Assembly: GCA_021732565.1 (NCBI GenBank)
Contig: JAKFUT010000032.1
Coordinates: 1-34,197, forward strand
Source: Candidatus Obscuribacterales bacterium
GTDB lineage: Bacteria > Cyanobacteriota > Vampirovibrionia > Obscuribacterales > Obscuribacteraceae
Length of the DNA stretch: 34,197 nt
Reading direction: 5' to 3'
Below are positions 17,747 through 24,124 of this stretch, one piece after another. The notes under the pieces are model-generated. The model searched no databases. It was given only the letters and a program-made list of their open reading frames with translations, and had not been told where the DNA came from. Each line of letters begins with the position of its first letter. The stretch's first letter is position 1. The translations under genes and the position numbers were made by a program.

Positions 17747-18448
17747 TTAGAGCCGGACGTTTTCGTTATTCCGCGGATATTCATTGCACAGCCAGTACTT
17801 TGCTGTAACGTCTTCTGTAATCACTCGCGGTGGAACACCAAAAATAAAGCAATTGTCCGTATTATCGTCATTCAGACTACTTACTTCACCGACGCAAATT
17901 GCGTGGTCTGCCGAGTGTCCGCAAAATTGATGGCACAGTCTGGGCGGAAGGGTGACACTTTCGCCAGGCTCCAAAACAACTTTGCCCCCCGCCGGAATTC
18001 GTCGCATCCTGCCATCCACGTTCACCACAACTTCCTCAGGGGCAAGGCTCCTCTCATCGCTGGCGGCCCAGCCCAGCTCAACCTCTAGCCGACCGCCGCC
18101 ACGGTTGATCAGATCTTCCGTTTTCATCCAGTGAAAGTGCCACGGTGTCACTTGGCCCGGGCGCACCATCATCGCTTTCTCTGCATAGGTTTTACACGTG
18201 GTTGGTTTTCCCTTCACCAGCCGTCCGTTACGTAATATAAAAAGAGTAAGTCCCGTTTTTTCGAACTCGTCCTGACCAAAGTCGGTTATATTCCAGCCCA
18301 TGCCATGAGTGCGAATCTCTTCGCTCTCTTCCCCTGCCGCCTCCCAATCTTTGGTGGTCCAATGAGCCCATGACGGCAGTCGAAAATTATGTTGATCGAA
18401 AAAAGTTATTGCTTCATCAATGAATCTGTTGATGTCACTGCGCTTCAT
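17747..18448 (-). CDS. D-lyxose ketol-isomerase (cupin)
   Basis: 233 residues from ATG 18448, with an excellent GGAGG site six bases upstream. The sequence follows the D-lyxose isomerase family (PF07385, B. subtilis YdaE and the E. coli O157 enzyme) throughout: MKRSDINRFIDEAITFF, HWTTKDWE, GMGWNITDFGQ, GLTLFILRNG, YAEKAMMV. The cupin metal site is complete, with H104 and H106 in TPWHFHW, E111 in KTEDLINRGGG and H173 in LCHQF. It should bind Mn2+ or a similar ion and interconvert D-lyxose and D-xylulose in the cytoplasm. The length is normal for the family. It lies 135 bases downstream of the peptide deformylase gene on the same strand, and no pentose kinase is near, so its pathway here is unknown. 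Confidence 0.92.
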   Translation of the reverse strand: MKRSDINRFIDEAITFFDQHNFRLPSWAHWTTKDWEAAGEESEEIRTHGMGWNITDFGQDEFEKTGLTLFILRNGRLVKGKPTTCKTYAEKAMMVRPGQVTPWHFHWMKTEDLINRGGGRLEVELGWAASDERSLAPEEVVVNVDGRMRRIPAGGKVVLEPGESVTLPPRLCHQFCGHSADHAICVGEVSSLNDDNTDNCFIFGVPPRVITEDVTAKYWLCNEYPRNNENVRL

Positions 18449-18583
18449 GGGTGCCTCCCTGTCGGATAAAGATCTGTGTCCAAAAGTTCAAAACGAAACC
18501 GCGCCTTCGGTGAAACATGGAAGTCAACGCAGCCGGTATGCAAAAGCAAACCCCTTCCGGATCCGTGATTGATCGTGATTCTC

Positions 18584-19120
18584 CTAGTTGCGGTTCAGCA
18601 AGGTACGCGAGCTCTCCATTTCAAGATTCTTGCGTCGAAAGATATCAGTCTTGAGCGAGGAGACTCTATCCAGAAAAAGTATTCCGTCAAGGTGATCGAT
18701 TTCGTGAAGAATCAAGCGTGCTTCAAAATCGACGGTGTCCAGTTCAATTGGCGTTCCATCGCGGGCCATGGCCCGCATTTTAATAGACTTGGCTCTCTTC
18801 ACATTCCCTGTAAACTGGGGAACACTTAAGCAACCCTCTCTTCCGATTACTTCGCCTTCCTGCTCAACAACAACCGGGTTAATCAGCACCATGCCGCCAT
18901 GATTTACTACCGGTTTTCGGTTGCGCGATGCATCGACAATCACCACACGAACAGGCACCCCAATTTGAGGAGCTGCAATGCCCGTGCAACCCGGAGAATC
19001 GTACATGATCTCTTCTAGATCGCGCACCAATTCCATTAGCTGTTCGTCAAAGCTGTCGACTGACGTCGAAACTTGCCTCAACCTTTGATCAGGATAAGTT
19101 AGTACACTTCGTACGGGCAT
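18584..19120 (-). CDS. def: Peptide deformylase
   Basis: 178 residues from ATG 19120, chosen over upstream in-frame starts because PDFs begin close to VLTYPDQRLR and because this ATG follows the stop of the ACT gene by only two bases. The three PDF motifs are present: GIAAPQIG (47-54), EGCLSVP with metal ligand C97, and HEIDH with H139, E140 and H143. It should remove the formyl group from N-terminal Met of nascent proteins, using Fe2+ in the cytoplasm. In motif 1 the first Gly of G-x-G-x-A-A-x-Q is Cys (CTGIAAPQ), a variant I believe occurs in some other lineages. Close spacing suggests translational coupling to the upstream double-ACT protein. Whether this is the only deformylase of the genome cannot be seen. 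Confidence 0.95.
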   Translation of the reverse strand: MPVRSVLTYPDQRLRQVSTSVDSFDEQLMELVRDLEEIMYDSPGCTGIAAPQIGVPVRVVIVDASRNRKPVVNHGGMVLINPVVVEQEGEVIGREGCLSVPQFTGNVKRAKSIKMRAMARDGTPIELDTVDFEARLILHEIDHLDGILFLDRVSSLKTDIFRRKNLEMESSRTLLNRN

Positions 19121-19122
19121 AC

Positions 19123-19668
19123 CTACAGTTCCACGGTTTCCAATTCTTGCACGCTGATGTCCAACGGAGGTTCGCCGCAACATTTTGCTAGCTCCTCTTG
19201 TAGCCGATGAGCAGCCATGTCGCCAGGAGAAGATACTTCCAGTATCATGACAAATATGCCCTTTTCTCCGGAGCCGGAAAATTTTGTTGCCACATCGGTA
19301 ATATTCATATTCAATTTTGCAAGATGTCTGGTGATACCAGCTACGATACCGGTGCGATCAGCTCCGTAAACGGCTATGATGAACGAATCTTGCAGCGATA
19401 GCTTTTCAGATAGTTCAGCGTCACTAAGTTCACGCACGTTCAATATCAAATTCCATTGCGCGCCAAGATCGCCCAGGCGAGATCGCAAGTCTTCTATAGA
19501 TAGGTTTTCTGGAAGGGCTGCCATGAGAATGAGCGCGAACGATCCCCTGAGCAATGTCATGCTGCTGTCGAGCAGATTACAGCCGCAGTTGAAGAGGAAT
19601 TCACTTAAGTCGGCTACGATGCCGACTCGATCATGCCCTGCCCCGGTAATTACAACGTTTCTGTTCAC
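19123..19668 (-). CDS. GcvR-like double ACT-domain regulator
   Basis: 181 residues from GTG 19668; no good ribosome-binding site is visible. Two ACT domains lie at about 4-85 (VVITGAGHDRVGIVADLSEF, NLLDSSMTLLRGSFALILM) and 95-178 (FIIAVYGADRTGIVAGITRHL, NITDVATKFSGSG). The D-R-x-G-I-V motif before the first helix of each is typical of GcvR and of the ACT-rich proteins once annotated glycine cleavage repressor. ACT domains bind small ligands such as amino acids at their interface, so a regulatory role in amino-acid metabolism is inferred; no gcv genes are in the window. It ends two bases before the deformylase start and probably leads an operon with it. Confidence 0.88.
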   Translation of the reverse strand: MNRNVVITGAGHDRVGIVADLSEFLFNCGCNLLDSSMTLLRGSFALILMAALPENLSIEDLRSRLGDLGAQWNLILNVRELSDAELSEKLSLQDSFIIAVYGADRTGIVAGITRHLAKLNMNITDVATKFSGSGEKGIFVMILEVSSPGDMAAHRLQEELAKCCGEPPLDISVQELETVEL

Positions 19669-19802
19669 AAGACCGTCTTATAATGATGAAGCGTGGAGTA
19701 CAAATTATGGGATGATTTACCACAGAACGTGGAATGTGAATTATAGTTCGAATCCGAACCTTAAGCGCCGAACTCATTTGCCAAGACCCCGGAGAATTCT
19801 AA

Positions 19803-20996
19803 ATGGTTAAAGACGCAACGCTCATTCCGATCGGAGAGTTGCTTACCAAGTCGGACATCCTGACGACCGATAATCTCAACGCCTGTCTGGATCGTGCAAA
19901 AGAAAGAGGGCTGCCGATCGGAAAAGTAATGGTCATGCTTGGATATATCAAGCAGCGAGAACTTAAAGCGGCGGTGGAAGCACAGTCGCTTATTAATGAC
20001 GGTATGCTGAGTGTAGACCTTGCCGCCAAAGCGTTGCAACTAGTAGCAAATCAAGAGTTAAAACTTCCAGAAGCCCTCGGTCAACTGGGCTGGAAGAAGC
20101 AGAAAACCGGCGCGACAAACAGAATCGGTGAACTGCTGGTAGAAGCAGACGCAATAACGTGGGAGCAGTTGGACGAAGCCCTCAGAACCAGTTATGAGAC
20201 AGGGCTACCGGTGGGGCGAGTTCTGGTTTTCCGCAAAGCTATTACAAACGCAGTCCTTCTGGCTTGCCTCACAGCACAAAAATTGATTCGCGAAGGTGTC
20301 ATCAGCCGTGAACAGGCCGTGCTCGGGCTGAAAGCAGTTCGTCAAAGGCAGGTTAGCTTTGAAGAGTCATTATCGCAAAGCGGGTTCTACAAGCCTCCCA
20401 CTAGACGCAGTACTCCTTTAGGCTACATTCTTGTTGAAGCAGGACTGCTTGAAGAAACGCAATTAATGACATGCATGGAAATTGCACTCACCGATGAGAA
20501 GCCCATTGGCGAAGTGTTCATTGAACAGAAGTTTTTGTCTCGCGCGTTGCTTAAGGCCGCTTTGAAAGTGCAGGAAATGGTAGACAATGCCACAATTGCG
20601 ACGAACTTAGCAGCAAAATCACTTAAGCGTATACATCAGGAAGGCTGCTCCGTCATGAAAGCGGTGGCTGAGTCGTGCTGTCCTCAATTGCAACCGCACC
20701 ATCGAAACTTATTGATAGAGATGCTGTCGTTGGCCCAGTTGGCAGATCCTAATGAAATAGCTCAGGTTGTCAGCCCCGAAGTTGATGCTGAAGATTTGCG
20801 CAAAGAGCTTCTTCTAAGCGGGCTAGTTAGCGAAACTGTCATGTACGGACTACTTCGATCTCTGTATTTGATCGACACTAAAATTCTGGTTCAAGAAGAC
20901 GCCATCATGGCTATCCATCACTGCAAGAAGAACAACGTCAGTCTAGATGATGCGTTGAAAGAGCTCGGGTGGACTACACCGATGCGCAGGCGCTAG
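19803..20996 (+). CDS. Tandem GspE/MshE N-terminal-domain repeat protein without ATPase
   Basis: 397 residues from ATG 19803, with GGAG eight bases upstream. Four diverging units of about 90-100 residues are visible, beginning near 8 (IPIGELLTKSDILTTDNLNA), 106 (NRIGELLVEADAITWEQLDE), 204 (TPLGYILVEAGLLEETQLM) and, more weakly, 301, with LGW closing the first and last. The pattern I-G-E-L-L-x-x-x-x-x-I-x-x-x-x-L-x-x-A-L and a later L-P-I/V-G-x-V-L/M-V is that of the N-terminal domain of type II secretion/type IV pilus ATPases (T2SSE_N/MshEN), which in MshE binds c-di-GMP. No Walker A or B is present. It may be a stand-alone ligand-binding or docking adaptor in the cytoplasm. Its role is inferred from the fold only. 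Confidence 0.85.
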   Translation: MVKDATLIPIGELLTKSDILTTDNLNACLDRAKERGLPIGKVMVMLGYIKQRELKAAVEAQSLINDGMLSVDLAAKALQLVANQELKLPEALGQLGWKKQKTGATNRIGELLVEADAITWEQLDEALRTSYETGLPVGRVLVFRKAITNAVLLACLTAQKLIREGVISREQAVLGLKAVRQRQVSFEESLSQSGFYKPPTRRSTPLGYILVEAGLLEETQLMTCMEIALTDEKPIGEVFIEQKFLSRALLKAALKVQEMVDNATIATNLAAKSLKRIHQEGCSVMKAVAESCCPQLQPHHRNLLIEMLSLAQLADPNEIAQVVSPEVDAEDLRKELLLSGLVSETVMYGLLRSLYLIDTKILVQEDAIMAIHHCKKNNVSLDDALKELGWTTPMRRR

Positions 20997-21048
20997 GTTC
21001 GGATCACAAATTGTCAACCACGAATCTGACACTAAGCAACAACGGCTG

Positions 21049-21430
21049 TCACTTTGCGCGGGGCAGATTGATGTTTGTGATTAAGCGCCCTGATGTAAGG
21101 TTTAGTGGAGAAATCAAACCAATATCATGTAGCAATTGAGCCTGGGACATGTTGAATTCTGCAATGGCCTGTGCCTTGTTCAAGTTTGCTTGAGTGAGAT
21201 CTCGTTGTGCATTGAGAACATCGATATTGATTCCTAAACCGGTATCAAGTCTGATGCGTGCTAATCGAAGCTCTTCCTGCGCGGCGGCAATTTCAGCAAT
21301 AGCTTGGTGTTGCCCGATAGTTGTACTTCTCTGCCAGCACCCCGCAACCAGAGCCAATGATATCCAGATTCTCGCCTTGTGAATAAGAGAGAACATCTTT
21401 CAGACAGACTTCCTGATAGATTTCTGAATC
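21049..21430 (-). pseudogene. Decayed remnant of a TolC-family outer-membrane efflux protein
   Basis: From about 21300 down to 21049 the frame encodes a clear TolC-family C-terminal helix pair: AIAEIAAAQEELRLARIRLD, then TGLGINIDVLNAQRDLTQANLNKAQAIAEFN and QAQLLHDIG. Upstream, in another frame (about 21406-21360), VCLKDVLSYSQGENLDI resembles the first helix of the same family (pattern L-x-D-x-L-x-x-A-x-x-x-N-L-D-I). A normal protein has about 300 residues between these parts, so the gene seems to have lost its middle and shifted frame. No partner membrane-fusion protein or pump is present. The C-terminal match is strong; the N-terminal one is tentative. Confidence 0.7.
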
Positions 21431-21507
21431 AAGCTCATAAGGATTCAATCTGTCTCGCTTCTTCACCCTGACAGTGGGAAATCTACGCAAATGCAGTTTC
21501 AGCGCAG

Positions 21508-22467
21508 TCACTCTCTGACTGGAAGGTGAGCCGGTCCGTAGATGGCCGGGTGAGACAGGGATCTTTGAAGCATGCTCCACATCTGATCGCCAAAGTCATA
21601 GTGCCACCATTCATTCCCATAGTTCGTGAAGCCGGTCTGCCTCATGGCGTGGTACAGCAACCGACGGTTACGCCGGGCCTCTTGGCCAGATTCATTGATG
21701 GCATTCTGTTCAAAATAGGGAGTAGAACTTACCGGTGATGCATCATCAAAGATACCGCCCATGAATAGCTGTTCCCCTCGAGCGCCCTTTCGTTTTAATG
21801 TCAGGTCAACCGCTCCCCCAGTGACATGCACAGTCCAAGTTGACTCGTTCAGGGGATCAAATGAACGGGGATCAGAGCAGTAAATTGCTGCGAAGGAATT
21901 CCATTGAGCAATTGTTCCTTGTGGATACTTTCTCTTCGCCACACCAACGAAGTACTCCCAAAGTGCTCTCTGGCACTCGATGGATCGCCATCCATCCAAC
22001 ACAAACACTTCGACTCCGTATCGAGAAAGCATTTCATTTACCGTAGCTAATTTTTCGGCGACCGATTTCCTGCACCATAAGTCAGTGTTAGCATGTGGAA
22101 TTGCACAGTAGTAAGGTGCATTTAAACCATCTTTTCGAGCATAAAAACTTTCGCCCGCTATACCATAGTCAACTAGCTTCACTAGCGGCTCTTCGAAAGC
22201 CGGGTCCTTTTTATTGACACGAAAGCGATGATACTCCCAAGTCGATGAGGCCGTTCCGCCTGGTTTGGAAATCGGCAGATTTTTCCAATCGACTGATGAA
22301 GGCGATGTCGACGAATCGCCGACAGGACTCTTCGCAATCAGTCTTTGATTTGAATTAAACGGAGATTTCGCTAATGCACATGTCGCCCAAACCGCCAATA
22401 TGACAAGCATTACCAGCGTAGCGCAGCAAAAACGCGTATGCCCCGGGGAAAGTACGAACAAATTCAT
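21508..22467 (-). CDS. Secreted VanX/DdpX-type D-Ala-D-Ala dipeptidase
   Basis: 319 residues from ATG 22467; no clear ribosome-binding site, and ATG 22410 is possible. A hydrophobic segment at about 15-34 ending in ALA is a signal peptide. The catalytic domain (about 75-310) holds the M15D motifs: R161 in VLDGWRS, Zn ligands H214 and D221 in HVTGGAVDLTL, catalytic E286 and Zn ligand H289 in NEWWHYDF. These equal R71, H116, D123, E181 and H184 of VanX. It should cleave D-Ala-D-Ala. VanX itself is cytoplasmic, so the exported form points to peptidoglycan turnover or nutrient recovery rather than vancomycin resistance; no vanH or vanA is nearby. About 40 extra residues after the signal peptide are low in complexity. 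Confidence 0.9.
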   Translation of the reverse strand: MNLFVLSPGHTRFCCATLVMLVILAVWATCALAKSPFNSNQRLIAKSPVGDSSTSPSSVDWKNLPISKPGGTASSTWEYHRFRVNKKDPAFEEPLVKLVDYGIAGESFYARKDGLNAPYYCAIPHANTDLWCRKSVAEKLATVNEMLSRYGVEVFVLDGWRSIECQRALWEYFVGVAKRKYPQGTIAQWNSFAAIYCSDPRSFDPLNESTWTVHVTGGAVDLTLKRKGARGEQLFMGGIFDDASPVSSTPYFEQNAINESGQEARRNRRLLYHAMRQTGFTNYGNEWWHYDFGDQMWSMLQRSLSHPAIYGPAHLPVRE

Positions 22468-22516
22468 TACGGTTGTCTTCGCAATACAGATTTATGTGAC
22501 ACTTAGGGTGGAATGT

Positions 22517-22533
22517 ATAAGTCAGGAACTTAT
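22517..22533. promoter_or_regulatory. Dyad ATAAGT-N5-ACTTAT upstream of the dipeptidase
   Basis: A perfect 6-bp inverted repeat with a five-base centre lies 50 bases upstream of the dipeptidase start, in the divergent gap before a small plus-strand frame. It could be an operator for either; there is no other support. Confidence 0.3.
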
Positions 22534-22570
22534 GTATTACACATAGCGGATTTGGAACTGCTCACTCAAT

Positions 22571-22825
22571 ATGTTTTTCTCAGTTTCTCACAGAACCTAC
22601 CCGCTCGCGGATTACATCATGTTTCCACGCACACACGAACAAATTTTTTATAATGAAACGGCAAACCGATGCCGAAAACTACTGCGCACAGAGAAGTCCG
22701 GGAAGCGATTGCTAGCTCTCAAAACACTTCGTGCAAACATGCCCGGGCCTCGAATAAATTTAATGCAGCAAGTCGCAAATGCATTCCATTTAACAATTTC
22801 GAGAATAATTGATTTCACACGCTGA
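22571..22825 (+). CDS. Doubtful small basic protein
   Basis: 84 residues from ATG 22571, or 68 from ATG 22619; neither has a clear ribosome-binding site. The later part has protein-like composition, basic and helical (NRCRKLLRTEKSGKRLLALK, INLMQQVANAFHLTISRIID), and the end could be a helix-turn-helix-like segment. I do not recognise it. It lies divergent from the dipeptidase. I include it only as a possibility. Confidence 0.3.
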   Translation: MFFSVSHRTYPLADYIMFPRTHEQIFYNETANRCRKLLRTEKSGKRLLALKTLRANMPGPRINLMQQVANAFHLTISRIIDFTR

Positions 22826-22883
22826 AGTGATGTCTAATTCTGCTCGAAATCCTGTAGTTAAGGACATTCTACTTTGCAGGGCG

Positions 22884-22913
22884 TTGATTAAATGTCAACA
22901 TTTAGGGTATAGA
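22884..22913 (+). promoter_or_regulatory. Candidate promoter with a 16-bp dyad in its spacer
   Basis: TTGATT (22884-22889) and TATAGA (22908-22913) are 18 bases apart and resemble sigma-70 -35 and -10 boxes. The perfect dyad TAAATGT-CA-ACATTTA (22889-22904) fills the spacer. A repressor bound there would block polymerase. The gene starting at 22976 would have a leader of about 55 bases. Confidence 0.45.
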
Positions 22914-22975
22914 TAAGATGATTAGATGCGGGACGGCAGGCCCGCCTGGTCGACATAACCGGGGAGTAAGTTTTT

Positions 22976-23629
22976 ATGGACGGCGATGAACAATTCAGAC
23001 GGGCGCAAGAACGGCAACAACCGCAAGAGAGTCCGTTGCATGATGCCGTCCGAGAGAAGGCACCGGATCAGAAGGAAGTCCGCGAAGTTCAACCTCGCAA
23101 AGAGGGTCAAGAAGAATCGGATAAACCTGAGGTTAGAATCGATCAGCTGGATCCCGCCCAGCGGGCCGTAATAGGCCGAATGGTTCGTGAAATGAAGGCT
23201 TGTTTAACCATGGTCGATGACGGACTTAAGGCGATGGAACGTCAACGCCAACAAACACCCGACTATCAAAGAGCTAGTTTTGACGACTGGCACGACGGGT
23301 ATTGCGAAAAAATGTTGGCCGATTTCAGACGCAATATGGACGAACTGGGCGCCCCGTTGCCATTTCGAATCGCGTTGGACGTCCAAGGATTCGGACCACC
23401 CGGGAAGTTCCGTCCCGAGACTTTCAAAGTTACGGTTCCGCCCAGAGCCGAAGACCTTGCCCTTCATGGCTGCAACGCCGTGGTCAAAGTCCACTCCGAC
23501 AATCTGGAGCGCGAATCAGACCTTAAGGGTGATGCTGGTCCCGACAAATTCGTATCGGGGTGGGAACTAGTCTACTGGATGATGCGCCGTGGCGGCCTCA
23601 CTCGCCAGCCGGATGCTCTATCCGCTTAA
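22976..23629 (+). CDS. Hypothetical charged cytoplasmic protein
   Basis: 217 residues from ATG 22976, preceded by GGGGAG about nine bases away. The first 55 residues are almost all charged or polar (QFRRAQERQQPQESPLHDAV, KEVREVQPRKEG) and should be disordered. A folded part follows from about 60: a helix RAVIGRMVREMKACLTMVDD, an aromatic segment FDDWHDGYCEKMLADFRRNM, and a beta-rich end with FRIALDVQGFGPPGKFRPET and VSGWELVYWMMRRGG. There is no signal peptide or membrane segment. The N-terminal style (MDxxExF.., acidic/Gln-rich) resembles that of the duplicated-module protein near 8.5 kb. I do not recognise a family. Confidence 0.75.
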   Translation: MDGDEQFRRAQERQQPQESPLHDAVREKAPDQKEVREVQPRKEGQEESDKPEVRIDQLDPAQRAVIGRMVREMKACLTMVDDGLKAMERQRQQTPDYQRASFDDWHDGYCEKMLADFRRNMDELGAPLPFRIALDVQGFGPPGKFRPETFKVTVPPRAEDLALHGCNAVVKVHSDNLERESDLKGDAGPDKFVSGWELVYWMMRRGGLTRQPDALSA

Positions 23630-23808
23630 TTCTGTACTTCGGGCAAGTTAATGTCAGGCTTCAGTCAGAAGATCTGTTGCCTTGTATGAGATTTCTGAAA
23701 TAGGACACCGTGGCCAGACAAGTGCGGTGTCCAGCTTGAGTATGCAGTCTGAAGAAGCAAACACCATGGATTGGCGGAATCTGTTGAGTCTGCGGGAAAC
23801 TGGTGAAC

Positions 23809-23824
23809 TGATATCGTGATATCG
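23809..23824. repeat. Tandem 8-bp repeat TGATATCG x2
   Basis: TGATATCGTGATATCG is a perfect tandem duplication, each copy holding the palindrome GATATC. It lies three bases before ATG 23827, ahead of the candidate precursor and the MNIO fusion gene. It could be a binding site for a regulator of that pair, or chance. Confidence 0.35.
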
Positions 23825-23896
23825 GTATGCCCCCGCCTTTCAATCTTGGATTCTCGTCCGGCGTCGCCCTGGCACGTAAACTAAACATCCCTGTGT

Positions 23897-24124
23897 GTGG
23901 CCTTGGTACTTGCTGCTGGTCTTCTCATCAGTGCCAGCCGCAGTTGGGCACTTCAAGAGGAGTCCAAGTTGACAGCAGCATCTCCTGCGGGAACGAGGTT
24001 CTGGCGACCACAGGCCAGCGACAGTTATGATCGAATGCCGGTAGCGCCGTCAGCCGGGTCTCAGATCAGACGATCTTGCGCCTTCACAGTCAAGTGTGTT
24101 GACAAAACGGTTTCCTGGAAATGA
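23897..24124 (+). CDS. Candidate secreted precursor peptide of the MNIO fusion enzyme
   Basis: A 75-codon frame from GTG 23897 ends in TGA overlapping the ATG of the MNIO fusion gene (ATGA, 24121-24124), so the two should be translationally coupled. The first 18 residues (VALVLAAGLLISASRSWA) are the core of a Sec signal peptide. The mature part has two Cys, C61 and C67, in a basic C-terminal segment (RRSCAFTVKCVDKTVSWK). MNIO enzymes usually modify Cys in short precursors encoded next to them, and bufferin precursors carry signal peptides, so context supports a RiPP precursor. Weak points: no ribosome-binding site, a non-ATG start and no positive n-region. These would be cured if the frame were joined to the ATG 23827 frame, broken at a (TG)4 tract (23892-23899). 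It may therefore be a frame-broken gene. Confidence 0.45.
   Translation: MALVLAAGLLISASRSWALQEESKLTAASPAGTRFWRPQASDSYDRMPVAPSAGSQIRRSCAFTVKCVDKTVSWK

Noticed and set aside
21508..22467. Vancomycin-resistance locus
   Set aside because: Only a VanX-type enzyme is present. It is exported, and there is no vanH, vanA or VanRS pair next to it.
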